Shown here: piece by piece, positions 7,820 to 14,878 of the stretch | Position numbering within the stretch: the stretch's first letter is position 1 | Layout: the number at the start of each line of letters is the position of its first letter | Origin: an uncultured Oscillospiraceae bacterium | GTDB taxonomy: Bacteria; Bacillota; Clostridia; Oscillospirales; Oscillospiraceae | Length of the DNA stretch: 64,000 nt | Assembly (NCBI GenBank): GCA_944387035.1 | Contig: CALXDJ010000009.1 | Coordinates: forward strand, 16,886-80,885 | Direction of reading: 5' to 3' | Translations under genes and position numbers: made by a program | Notes under the pieces: model-generated | Told to the model about the DNA's origin: nothing | What the model saw: only the letters and a program-made list of their open reading frames with translations | Database searches by the model: none

Positions 7820-9187
7820 ATGACACCCAAGGAACTCTTATTTGCCACGCTGGAACACAAACCCACTCCCCGTCCCGCCTGGGTTCCCTTTGCCGGTGCC
7901 CATGCTGCTCGGCTTCTGGGATACACTGCCACGGAATTCCTGCAAAACGAAGATAAAATGGTTCGGTGTCTTCTTGAGGTCCACCGTATGTTCAAGCCGG
8001 ATGGCGAGTGCTGTATTTTTGACCTCCAGGTAGAGGCAGAAATTTTGGGCTGTGATCTGGCATGGGCAGATAACGGTCCCCCGTCTGTTGCCTCCCACCC
8101 GCTGGCCTGCGATGAAGATGATGAGCCCATCGTCCCCTGCGTCTGCACCATTCCCGGCCCCAGCGACGGCCGCATTCCCCTGATCTGCGGTGCCATGCGG
8201 CGGGTAAAAGAGGCCATCGGCGATACGACCGGTTTGTATGGCCTGATTACCGGTCCGTTCACCCTGGCCTCTCATCTGCGCGGCAGCGATCTGTTTATGG
8301 ATATGTTTGACCGCGAGGAATATGTCCACAGCCTGCTGGATTACTGCACCCAGGTGGCCTGCAAAATGGCGGAGTACTATGTGGACGCCGGAATGGATGT
8401 CATTGCCGTGGTGGATCCCCTGATCTCCCAGATTTCCACCTCCGCTTTTGAGACGTTCATGGCAGATCCGTTCTCCCGCCTGTTTGCCCGGATTCGTGAA
8501 TTGGGGGTCTACTCTTCCTTCTTTGTCTGCGGTGATGCCACGCGCAACATTGAAGCCATGTGCAAAACCGGCTGCCATGCCATTTCCGTGGACGAAAACG
8601 TCGACCTCAAGGCGGCAAAGGCAATCTGTGACCGCTACGGCGTAAGCATCGGTGGCAACATCCCCCTCACGACCACGATGCTCCACGGCACCCAGCAGGA
8701 CAACATGAAGTGGGTGGTGGACCTTCTCGATTCCCTGGAGGACCACACCGGCCTGGTGGTGGCGCCGGGATGCGACATGCCCTTTGAAACCCCCTTTGAA
8801 AACACCATCGGCTGCTCCCAGGCCGTGCTGCAGACCGATCAGGTCCGGGAAATGGTCCGGGATTATACTGCCACTGAGGACACCCTGGATGTGGAACTGC
8901 CGGATTATGAGCACCTGAATAAGCCTTTGGTGGAGGCCTTTACCCTGGACCCGGCCACCTGTGCCGCCTGCACCTATATGGTTGCCGCCACGGATGAAGC
9001 CAAGGCCGCCTTTGGCGACCGCATCGACTATCGGGTGTACCGGTATACCATCCGGGAAGACATTGCCCGCACCAAGAAAATGGGGGTTCCCAATCTGCCT
9101 TCTCTGTACATCAACGGAAAGCTGGCATTCCAGTCCATCATTCCCTCCCGGGAAGAACTGGAAAAAGCCATCGAACAGTACCTGTAA
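7820..9187 (+). CDS. UroD/MtaA-like corrinoid methyltransferase with C-terminal thioredoxin-like domain
   Basis: The 455-residue protein has a uroporphyrinogen decarboxylase/MtaA-type barrel over roughly residues 1-350, followed by a thioredoxin-like domain. The tail has a CAAC motif at 381-384 and a VPNLPSLYINGK stretch typical of the cis-proline loop. Proteins of the MtaA/MtbA branch move methyl groups between corrinoid proteins and thiols using zinc held by H-x-C and a later Cys. Here the first motif reads FFVCGD (Cys237, no His before it), and the later Cys is Cys318 in APGCDMP. The start at 7820 has GGAGG 8 bases upstream. It leads a cassette with a DUF1638 protein and a corrinoid protein, so a role in corrinoid chemistry is likely; the substrate is unknown. 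Confidence 0.8.
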   Translation: MTPKELLFATLEHKPTPRPAWVPFAGAHAARLLGYTATEFLQNEDKMVRCLLEVHRMFKPDGECCIFDLQVEAEILGCDLAWADNGPPSVASHPLACDEDDEPIVPCVCTIPGPSDGRIPLICGAMRRVKEAIGDTTGLYGLITGPFTLASHLRGSDLFMDMFDREEYVHSLLDYCTQVACKMAEYYVDAGMDVIAVVDPLISQISTSAFETFMADPFSRLFARIRELGVYSSFFVCGDATRNIEAMCKTGCHAISVDENVDLKAAKAICDRYGVSIGGNIPLTTTMLHGTQQDNMKWVVDLLDSLEDHTGLVVAPGCDMPFETPFENTIGCSQAVLQTDQVREMVRDYTATEDTLDVELPDYEHLNKPLVEAFTLDPATCAACTYMVAATDEAKAAFGDRIDYRVYRYTIREDIARTKKMGVPNLPSLYINGKLAFQSIIPSREELEKAIEQYL

Positions 9188-9233
9188 ATTCAGGTACTGT
9201 TCCCGATCAAATTCGCTTACGAGGTGACCTTCC

Positions 9234-9995
9234 ATGCCCCTTCTTCCCGATCCCATCCATATGGTGATGGCACGCCAGCTCAGCTATCTGATCTCTCAAA
9301 GCCGCAATATTGTGCGCCCATGGTGGCTGCGGCAGAGTTATCACAATACCCCGGACCTGCTCCACACCCAGCTGCAGTCATTGATTGATCAGATTGAACA
9401 GGAAAACGAGACGCTCGTACCGACAGAACGGTTTGACCAAATTGTTCTGGCATACGGTCTCTGTTCCAACAGCGTGATCGGCCTTTGCAGCCGTTCCCTC
9501 CCCGTTGTCTTGCCCCGCTGCGACGACTGTATCGCACTTTTGCTGGGATCTGCGGAGCGCTATCAGCATTTTTTTCAAAAGCTTCCCGGCACATATTGGT
9601 ATACCACCGGCCGGATTGAGCAGGGAAATCCTCCCTGCAGGGCCCGCTATGAGCGGGACCGTGCCCAGTATGTGGAGCTGTACGGCGAGGAAAACGCCGA
9701 GTATCTCATGGAACACCAAAATCATTGGCTGCACAATTACCAAAATTGCGGATATATCACCTGCCCCCTGGGCGATTTGCCTGAGCACATTGAATTTGCC
9801 AAGCAGGTCTCCCGCGACTTTGGATGGACCTATCAGGAAATTCCGGGAGATCTGGCCTATTTGTCCCGTCTGATCAATGGTCCCTGGGAGGATGACCAGT
9901 TCCTTGTCTGCCCTCCCCACAGCAAAATCGAAGCCGACTATACCGCTCAAAAATTTCACAGCATTCCCTGGAATCCGGAGACAACAGGGGCTTAA
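9234..9995 (+). CDS. DUF1638 family protein
   Basis: This 253-residue protein matches the pattern of DUF1638, a family of unknown function. Recognisable features are AYGLCSNSVIG (Cys77), a second Cys85, and LPRCDDCIALLLGS with Cys96 and Cys99. Further on come NPPCRARYERDR, YGEENAEYLME and ITCPLGD. The cysteine cluster would suit metal or cofactor binding, but that is inference. A GAGGTG ribosome site lies 8 bases before the ATG. It sits between the UroD-like methyltransferase and the corrinoid protein on the same strand, which suggests a part in the same methyl-transfer or corrinoid-reduction process. Confidence 0.8.
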   Translation: MPLLPDPIHMVMARQLSYLISQSRNIVRPWWLRQSYHNTPDLLHTQLQSLIDQIEQENETLVPTERFDQIVLAYGLCSNSVIGLCSRSLPVVLPRCDDCIALLLGSAERYQHFFQKLPGTYWYTTGRIEQGNPPCRARYERDRAQYVELYGEENAEYLMEHQNHWLHNYQNCGYITCPLGDLPEHIEFAKQVSRDFGWTYQEIPGDLAYLSRLINGPWEDDQFLVCPPHSKIEADYTAQKFHSIPWNPETTGA

Positions 9996-10001
9996 CCCAT
10001 C

Positions 10002-10044
10002 CTGAAAATGCTTTTTTGAGGGAAAAAAGCAGTGTATTTTTCAG
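10002..10044 (+). other. AT-rich hairpin between the DUF1638 gene and the corrinoid-protein gene
   Basis: CTGAAAA and CTTTTTT arms (from 10002) pair with AAAAAAG and TTTTTCAG (to 10044) around a GAGGG loop. It lies in an unusually long 175-base gap within the cassette, which has no clear promoter. It may process or partly terminate the transcript so that the corrinoid protein is made at a different level. Confidence 0.4.
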
Positions 10045-10170
10045 ATAGAGAAAATTGTTCAAAAACAGTGCAAGGAATTTCAAGATAATTTTCCCGAAAC
10101 CCTTTAGAGTAAGCTATGACAGGTAATTCATTGATTCGATCATGTAAAATTACAAATGGAGGAATGCATC

Positions 10171-10806
10171 GTGAGTATTTTAAATGATATCAGTGACGCA
10201 TTGCAGCAGGGCCGTGTCCCCAAGGTAAAGGAATTTGTGCAGCAGGCGCTGGATGAAGGCATTCCTGCCAGCGAGATCCTGGAGCAAGGCCTTTTGAGCG
10301 GCATGAATACCATCGGCGAAAAGTTCAAAAACAACGAGGTCTTCGTCCCCGAAGTTCTGATCGCCGCCCGCGCCATGAACAAGGGCACCGAAATCCTGCG
10401 TCCTCATCTGGTGGCTGCTGGTGTGGAAGATAAAGGCACGGTTGTTATCGGCACCGTCAAGGGCGACCTGCACGATATCGGCAAGAATCTGGTACGGATG
10501 ATGATGGAAGGCAAGGGCCTGAAAGTAATCGATCTGGGCGTGGACGTACCGGTGGAACGCTTTTTGGATGCCGCCCGTGAAAACCACGCGCAAATCATCG
10601 CCTGCTCTGCTTTGCTTACCACTACCATGGGCGAGATGCGCAACATTGTGGAAGCAGTGGAAGACTCCGAGCTCAAGGGCAAGGTACGCGTCATGATTGG
10701 CGGCGCACCCATTACGCAGGCCTACTGCGACCAGATCGGCGCAGACTGCTACACGCCCGACGCCGCTTCTGCTGCGGATGCTGCTCTGCAGCTTTGTACA
10801 GCTTAA
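10171..10806 (+). CDS. Corrinoid (B12-binding) methyltransferase carrier protein, MtaC/MttC type
   Basis: The 211-residue protein has an N-terminal helical cap domain (about 1-85) and a C-terminal B12-binding Rossmann domain. The signature GTVKGDLHDIGKNLV has His101 as the lower cobalt ligand, and CSALLTTTM and GGAPIT follow as usual. Such proteins carry the methyl group on cobalt between a substrate-specific and a thiol- or folate-specific methyltransferase. The start is taken as GTG at 10171: GGAGG at 10158-10162 is well spaced for it, whereas an in-frame ATG at 10156 lies in front of that ribosome site. It is the last gene of the cassette. Confidence 0.93.
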   Translation: MSILNDISDALQQGRVPKVKEFVQQALDEGIPASEILEQGLLSGMNTIGEKFKNNEVFVPEVLIAARAMNKGTEILRPHLVAAGVEDKGTVVIGTVKGDLHDIGKNLVRMMMEGKGLKVIDLGVDVPVERFLDAARENHAQIIACSALLTTTMGEMRNIVEAVEDSELKGKVRVMIGGAPITQAYCDQIGADCYTPDAASAADAALQLCTA

Positions 10807-10820
10807 TCCCTTCCCCGCTC

Positions 10821-10871
10821 GGCCGACACAGGATGCGCACATGATAAGCCTGTGTCGGCCGGTCTTTGTTT
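10821..10871 (+). terminator. Terminator of the corrinoid cassette
   Basis: GGCCGACACAGG (10821-10832) pairs perfectly with 10849-10860, followed by GGTCTTTGTTT. It lies 15 bases after the corrinoid-protein stop. Confidence 0.8.
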
Positions 10872-11184
10872 GCCTACCTCACGGACCATACGCCGCGGGC
10901 ATATCAGCATCGAATGCCGCGCAGCCGGATGGTTCTTATAGCGGGGCTATCCGGCGGCATTTGCCGCAGTCTCTCCCCAAATTCTCCGCTTCCCCTCTAT
11001 ACGTTTGCCAAAGGGCCTTGGAACCGTAAGTTCCAAGGCCCTTTCTTCCCGCTCTTCCAATTTTAGTTTTTACTTTAAAAGACGTTCCTCCGTCTGCCAA
11101 AATTCCCTGCTGGTCATTCTCCGCAAAATCGGTCATCACCCAAGCATTTGACACGCTCTTCTTTGAAGTCTTCTCCAAATGCGA
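10872..11184. other. Gene-free stretch with an isolated hairpin
   Basis: No convincing gene is seen here on either strand. A 15-bp hairpin, AAAGGGCCTTGGAAC with its complement, occupies 11010-11044 but lacks a U tract in both directions. The short open frames in this stretch have no ribosome site or recognisable domain. Confidence 0.5.
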
Positions 11185-11217
11185 AAAGAGCGGGCCTTAT
11201 CAGCCCGCTCTTTTTTA
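11185..11217 (-). terminator. Terminator at the end of the S24 repressor gene
   Basis: AAAAGAGCGGGC pairs with GCCCGCTCTTTTTT around CTTATCA. The A and T runs on both sides would let it work in either direction. On the minus strand it overlaps the stop of the repressor gene. Confidence 0.7.
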
Positions 11218-11976
11218 GTTCTTTCCCGGCAGCGGAAGCGTATGCACCATAACCCGGCCAAGACAAACCACGTTCCGTCCGCAGCCCGGAGTCAGCACCA
11301 CATCCGCATCTGCCCGGGCACGGTTCAGTGAAAACAAATACACCACACCCGCCGGGTCCTTATAATATTGCTTGCAGAACATATCTCCATCCACGCAGAA
11401 AATGCCCACATCACCGGCCCGGAGCGGATCCCGGTTCACATAGACAATCGAGCCGTCGGCAATGACCGGGATCATGGAATCTCCCTGAATGCGCACGGCA
11501 AACTCCGCTGCCTGGGGAACAGTCTCGTCCACCTGGATATAGTCGAAATCCTCCCCAAACACGGGTGCGGCATAGCCTGCCGCCGCCGGACTGCGATAAA
11601 GCGGAATCACACGGGGCTCCGGTTCCGTAGGCATGGCCTCCAGATCATCCCGATAGGCGCACATGGCGGTTACCATGGAACCTACCGCCTCTTTTCCCAG
11701 CGCAGACAAACTCCGGTAGTGTTTCAGCAGTTCCCGCTCCCGGTCGCTGAGAACCGTTTCCCCCCGAAGGAAATGATCCTGAAAGAGGGTATTGGGATCC
11801 GTTTCCAGACAGTCAAACAGCCGCAGCAATACCGGCTCCTTGGGAAAACTGGTGTCTTGTTCATAGTTTCCGATGGCGGACGGCGAAACACCCAACCGCT
11901 GGGCCAGTTCGGTCCGGGAAATTCCCAGCGCTTTTCGCTGTTCCCGCATGCGTTGTCCAAAGCTCATCCCGTTCAT
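11215..11976 (-). CDS. XRE-family repressor with LexA-like S24 peptidase domain
   Basis: Residues about 1-65 form a Cro/C1 helix-turn-helix (ISRTELAQRLGVSPSAIGNYEQ). Residues about 120-253 form an S24/LexA fold with GDSMIPVIADGSIVYVNRD (catalytic Ser in GDSM) and the partner Lys in MFCKQYY. An AAGYAAP segment before the domain could be the self-cleavage site. Such regulators control prophages or stress genes and inactivate themselves after DNA damage. GAGG is 5 bases before the first ATG; a second ATG at 11967 is also possible. Palindromes lie just upstream (12041-12120). No phage structural genes are nearby, so it is either a remnant of a mobile element or a resident stress regulator. Confidence 0.88.
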   Translation of the reverse strand: MNGMSFGQRMREQRKALGISRTELAQRLGVSPSAIGNYEQDTSFPKEPVLLRLFDCLETDPNTLFQDHFLRGETVLSDRERELLKHYRSLSALGKEAVGSMVTAMCAYRDDLEAMPTEPEPRVIPLYRSPAAAGYAAPVFGEDFDYIQVDETVPQAAEFAVRIQGDSMIPVIADGSIVYVNRDPLRAGDVGIFCVDGDMFCKQYYKDPAGVVYLFSLNRARADADVVLTPGCGRNVVCLGRVMVHTLPLPGKN

Positions 11977-12005
11977 CCTTTCCTCATCCTCTTCCCATTA
12001 TGATT

Positions 12006-12034
12006 ATGGTATCGGATTTTTCCTTGCCTGTCAA
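12006..12034 (-). promoter_or_regulatory. Probable promoter of the S24 repressor gene
   Basis: On the minus strand TTGACA (12034-12029) is followed after 17 bases by TACCAT (12011-12006). The first palindrome (12041-12059) sits immediately upstream of the -35, in position for autoregulation. Confidence 0.55.
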
Positions 12035-12040
12035 TCTTAA

Positions 12041-12120
12041 TTTACAAGTTTCTTGTAAAAAATATATTGACATAACAAAATTCTTGTGTTAATGTAGTCA
12101 TGCTTACAGGAAACTTGTAA
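12041..12120. promoter_or_regulatory. Three related palindromes, candidate operators of the S24 repressor
   Basis: Three sites share the pattern ACAAG-n3-CTTGT. Site 1 is TTTACAAG-TTT-CTTGTAAA (12041-12059). Site 2 is 12074-12090, centred on ACAAAATTCTTGT. Site 3 is 12104-12120, centred on ACAGGAAACTTGT. They lie between the repressor gene and the tRNA operon, and site 2 fills the spacer of a plus-strand promoter. This is the layout of a repressor-controlled divergent switch. Confidence 0.6.
12067..12095 (+). promoter_or_regulatory. Plus-strand promoter with no gene behind it
   Basis: TTGACA (12067-12072), a 17-base spacer and TAATGT (12090-12095) make a good sigma-A promoter. Its spacer coincides with palindrome 2. 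The transcript would start near 12102 and run antisense into the tRNA-Tyr/Thr operon; no coding sequence follows within reach. It could make a small RNA or be what is left of a divergent gene that was lost. Confidence 0.5.
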
Positions 12121-12183
12121 ACTCCCTCACAGTAAATCAGGTAAATTGTCAGTTCGTGTCTATTTCGCAGATCTGCCTGAAAA

Positions 12184-12219
12184 CAAAAAAAGTTGGGACA
12201 AGCAATGCTTGTCCCAACT
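12184..12219 (-). terminator. Terminator of the tRNA-Thr/tRNA-Tyr operon
   Basis: On the minus strand GTTGGGACAAGC pairs with GCTTGTCCCAAC around a short loop and is followed by TTTTTTT. It starts directly after the CCA end of tRNA-Tyr. Confidence 0.9.
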
Positions 12220-12303
12220 TGGTGGGGGAAGGTGGATTCGAACCACCGAAGCCGAAGCAACAGATTTACAGTCTGCCCCATTTGACCGCTCTGGAATTCC
12301 CCC
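12220..12303 (-). tRNA. tRNA-Tyr (anticodon GTA)
   Basis: The 84-base minus-strand sequence starts GGGGGAA and ends TTCCCCCACCA, giving a 7-bp acceptor stem with encoded CCA. The anticodon loop reads CTGTAAA (GTA). It has the long variable arm expected of bacterial tRNA-Tyr and a normal T loop (GGTTCGAATCC). It is second in a two-tRNA operon. Confidence 0.96.
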
Positions 12304-12314
12304 ATATGAAATTT

Positions 12315-12390
12315 TGGAGCTGGTGGACGGATTCGAACCCCCGACCTGCTGATTACAAATCAGCTGCTCTACCAGCTGAGCTACACCAGC
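12315..12390 (-). tRNA. tRNA-Thr (anticodon TGT)
   Basis: A 76-base minus-strand tRNA with acceptor GCTGGTG/CACCAGC, D loop AGCTCAGCTGGTAGAGC, anticodon loop TTTGTAA (TGT) and T loop GGTTCGAATCC, ending in encoded CCA. It is transcribed first, 11 bases before tRNA-Tyr. Confidence 0.96.
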
Positions 12391-12409
12391 AGTTCCAACA
12401 GCAGGATTT

Positions 12410-12438
12410 ATCTTAGCAGATAAGTCCCATTTTGTCAA
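12410..12438 (-). promoter_or_regulatory. Promoter of the tRNA-Thr/tRNA-Tyr operon
   Basis: On the minus strand TTGACA (12438-12433), 17 bases and TAAGAT (12415-12410) precede tRNA-Thr by about 20 bases, a strong consensus promoter. Confidence 0.8.
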
Positions 12439-12467
12439 CACCTTTTTTGATTTTTTTTGAAGGAGGA

Positions 12468-12659
12468 ATGAACCTGCATTTTTCACATCGCATTAGGCAC
12501 CATATTTTGCTGTGCACGCTCTGCGGCCGGGAAATTGCGCCAGGCGAAGAATACTGGGCCTGCAATGGCAGCCGCGTCTGTGCTGCATGCCTTTTGGATT
12601 TTGCCAAACAGGAATTTGCCGCCTGCCGGCAGACGCGGGGAAAGGAGATACCCTTATGA
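12468..12659 (+). CDS. Small zinc-ribbon-like protein
   Basis: A 63-residue protein with two cysteine pairs, CTLCGRE and VCAACL, that could hold one zinc ion. I do not recognise a named family. AGGAGG at 12461-12466 is unusually close (one base) to this ATG, so translation may begin slightly downstream. Its end overlaps the next gene (ATGA), and the third gene encodes a sigma region 4 protein, so it is probably part of a small regulatory operon of the kind often seen in clostridial mobile elements. Confidence 0.6.
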   Translation: MNLHFSHRIRHHILLCTLCGREIAPGEEYWACNGSRVCAACLLDFAKQEFAACRQTRGKEIPL

Positions 12660-12865
12660 CATTACTGGAACTATCCGTTCAATATGCCGACGGCGCTGCC
12701 GCCATCCATACCCGCATTCGGGAGCTGGAACAGCTGGAGCAGCTCCAGACAGACCCGGTCTGTGCTCAGGCACTCCGGCGCCGGATTCTGGAGCTGACGC
12801 CCCTGTGGCGGGACATGCGGGAAATGACCCGCCGCACAGCGCACTACTACGACAGGAGGCATTGA
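12656..12865 (+). CDS. Small helical protein of unknown function
   Basis: A 69-residue, highly charged and leucine-rich protein (IRELEQLEQLQ, ALRRRILELTPLWRDMREM) predicted to be helical or coiled coil. It has a GGAAAGGAG ribosome site and overlaps the zinc-ribbon gene by four bases. It is followed one base later by the sigma-like gene. No family is recognised. Its position suggests it partners the sigma-like factor. Confidence 0.6.
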   Translation: MTLLELSVQYADGAAAIHTRIRELEQLEQLQTDPVCAQALRRRILELTPLWRDMREMTRRTAHYYDRRH

Positions 12866-12866
12866 G

Positions 12867-13163
12867 ATGGCAAATCGCACCTTTGATACCCGCAGCAGTG
12901 AATGGCTGGGCGATATGACCGTATGGCTGCGGGACAACGCCAATACCAACTCTGAGCTGCTGACCCGTCTGCGGCAGAATCTGCGCCGGGCGCGCCAGCA
13001 GGAGCTTACCCCCCGCCAGCAGCAGGTCCTGACCCTGTATTACGACCAAGGAATGAATATGACCCAGATTGCGCAGACTCTGGGCGTCAACTGCTCTACG
13101 GTGTCCAGAACCATTCGGAGGGCCAAGCAGCGGCTCTACCGCTGCCTGCGCTATTGTCTCTGA
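12867..13163 (+). CDS. Sigma-70 region 4-like DNA-binding protein
   Basis: The 98-residue protein consists mostly of a sigma region 4/LuxR-type helix-turn-helix: LTPRQQQVLTLYYDQGMNMTQIAQTLGVN followed by STVSRTIRRAKQRLYR. It lacks region 2, so it cannot be a full sigma factor on its own. An AGGAGG site precedes the ATG. It is the last gene of a three-gene operon. Similar small sigma-like proteins occur in clostridial phages and integrative elements, which fits the nearby S24 repressor and tRNA genes. Confidence 0.75.
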   Translation: MANRTFDTRSSEWLGDMTVWLRDNANTNSELLTRLRQNLRRARQQELTPRQQQVLTLYYDQGMNMTQIAQTLGVNCSTVSRTIRRAKQRLYRCLRYCL

Positions 13164-13260
13164 TCTGTACATTTTTCTCTTGAGCTTTTTCGGACAAGCC
13201 CGTATAATTGTCCCAGATGGATCACCCAGCCCTGAGTACATTGTCCGGGAGGGACCTGCC

Positions 13261-14145
13261 ATGCTGTACAACACCCTGCATAACCGATGGCTCCGCCTGA
13301 TCGCCGCCGTTGTGGGCGAACTGATTTCCGCATTGGCACTGAACCTGTTTATTGTGCCCCTGAACCTGTACACCGGCGGCACCATGGGCGTATGCCAGCT
13401 GGTGCGGACGCTGCTGCAAACGTATGGCGGATTGGATTTCGGCCCTTACGATGTGGCCGGCATTCTCTATTTCATCACCAACATCCCCATCCTGATCTTT
13501 GCCTACAAGAACCTGGGACGGGGACTGGTGATCCGCACGGTGATCTGCACGGTTGCCTACTCGTTCTTTTACAGTATCATCCCCACGCCTTCCGCTCCCA
13601 TCGTCAATGACTATTTGACTGCCTGCCTGCTGGGCGGAATCCTGACAGGAATCGGCAGCGGCATTGTCCTGACCTGCGGATGCAGCGGCGGCGGACTGGA
13701 CATTGTGGGGCTTTGCCTGAGCAAGCGGGGCAGTACCTTCACCGTGGGCCGGTTCTCTCTGCTGTTCAACGCTGTTTTGTACTCCGCCTGCCTCGTCTTG
13801 TTCAGTGTGGAAGTGGCGATCTACTCCATCATTTATAATTTCTGCACTTCCCTGGTACTGGACCGGATGCATCAGCAAAATGTCAGCGTTCAGGCGCTGA
13901 TCTTTACCCGGGAGGACGAAAGCCAGCTGAGCCATTTCATCATCGACCGGCTGGGCCGCAGCGTCACATTCTGGTCCGGAACCGGCGCCTATACCGGTGA
14001 AGGCGTCCATGTGCTGTGCGTATGTCTTTCCAAATATGAAATTGAAGAGCTGCTTCATGCCGTCAGCTCCATCGATCCCCACGCATTTGTGACTGTACAG
14101 GAGGGGACCCGCATCTACGGCAATTTCCCCAAAAGATTGGAATGA
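13261..14145 (+). CDS. YitT family membrane protein (DUF161/DUF2179)
   Basis: A 294-residue protein with about five or six membrane helices over residues 10-200 and a cytoplasmic DUF2179 domain at the C terminus (ALIFTREDESQLSHFIIDRLGRSVTFWSGTGAYTGEG). LYTGGTMGVCQLV and CSGGGLDIVGL are typical YitT motifs. The function of the family is not settled. GGGAGGG lies 7 bases before this ATG, so the start at 13261 is preferred over longer readings. A paralogue lies at 16580-17437. Confidence 0.88.
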   Translation: MLYNTLHNRWLRLIAAVVGELISALALNLFIVPLNLYTGGTMGVCQLVRTLLQTYGGLDFGPYDVAGILYFITNIPILIFAYKNLGRGLVIRTVICTVAYSFFYSIIPTPSAPIVNDYLTACLLGGILTGIGSGIVLTCGCSGGGLDIVGLCLSKRGSTFTVGRFSLLFNAVLYSACLVLFSVEVAIYSIIYNFCTSLVLDRMHQQNVSVQALIFTREDESQLSHFIIDRLGRSVTFWSGTGAYTGEGVHVLCVCLSKYEIEELLHAVSSIDPHAFVTVQEGTRIYGNFPKRLE

Positions 14146-14152
14146 TTACACA

Positions 14153-14800
14153 ATGGAAACCCCTGTCGCCGTTTTGGCCGGAACACCCGTAGACACGCAG
14201 ATGGGCGCCGTCTTTGTGAAACAAGCCGGCCTCCTGGCCTGTCCATTCCCCTTGGCAGCCGATCCCCGGTCCCAAACCGCTTTTCAGATCTCCTCCTACG
14301 CGGAAAAGATGCAGACCGTCCGTGACGTGCTGGCCCAAGCGCAAACCCAGGGCTGCCGGCGTGTGTTTGTCTACTGCAATTCCCTCTCTTCCTCCGTAGA
14401 CTTCCCCACACTGGCCCGCGAGACCGGCCTGCGGATTGTAACTCCCCTGGATGTCTACCGGCATCTGGCGCCCTCCTATGGCCGTCTGGGACTCATTGCC
14501 GCCAACGCTCAAGGACTGGCGGGGATCGAGCGGACGCTGCTCACCGCCAATCCGGAGCTGGATTTACTGGGGGCTTGCCTGCTCCCGGTGGTATTGTCCA
14601 TTGAGGCCGGGCTTCCGCCCCGGGAACTGGTGAAGCAGCACCATCTGGGCGAACTGGCCGAGTGGTACCGCACCTGCGGCATGGACGCTTTGATTTTGGG
14701 CTGCACTCATTTTCCCTATTTTAAGGAGGCCTTGGCAGAGCAAACCTCTTTGCCGCTGATCGACCCGGCGCAGGAAATGGTCCGTTTACTGCTGGCATAA
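14153..14800 (+). CDS. Aspartate/glutamate racemase family protein
   Basis: A 215-residue protein of the cofactor-independent Asp/Glu racemase fold. The two catalytic cysteines are visible in VYCNSLSSS and in LILGCTHFPYF. It could racemise aspartate or glutamate, or be a related maleate/hydantoin-type enzyme. It follows the YitT gene by 7 bases, so co-transcription is likely. It is shorter than MurI proteins (about 260 residues) and is not an obvious cell-wall enzyme. Confidence 0.8.
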   Translation: METPVAVLAGTPVDTQMGAVFVKQAGLLACPFPLAADPRSQTAFQISSYAEKMQTVRDVLAQAQTQGCRRVFVYCNSLSSSVDFPTLARETGLRIVTPLDVYRHLAPSYGRLGLIAANAQGLAGIERTLLTANPELDLLGACLLPVVLSIEAGLPPRELVKQHHLGELAEWYRTCGMDALILGCTHFPYFKEALAEQTSLPLIDPAQEMVRLLLA

Positions 14801-14805
14801 CGTTA

Positions 14806-14848
14806 ACCCCCCGCAGAAGCCCTTAAAATGGCTTCTGCGGGGGATTTT
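14806..14848 (+). terminator. Terminator after the racemase gene
   Basis: CCCCCGCAGAAGCC pairs with GGCTTCTGCGGGGG around CTTAAAAT and is followed by ATTTTC. Confidence 0.8.
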
Positions 14849-14878
14849 CGTGTACAGTGCCCAACTGCCACTCCGGAT

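Noticed and set aside
11010..11044. Terminator
   Set aside because: The hairpin is strong but has no U tract on either strand and is not next to a gene end, so it is kept only as an unexplained hairpin.
12146..12486. Small open frames with WIRTTEAEATDLQSAPFDRS-like sequence
   Set aside because: These are translations across tRNA-Tyr and tRNA-Thr, a well-known type of false gene.
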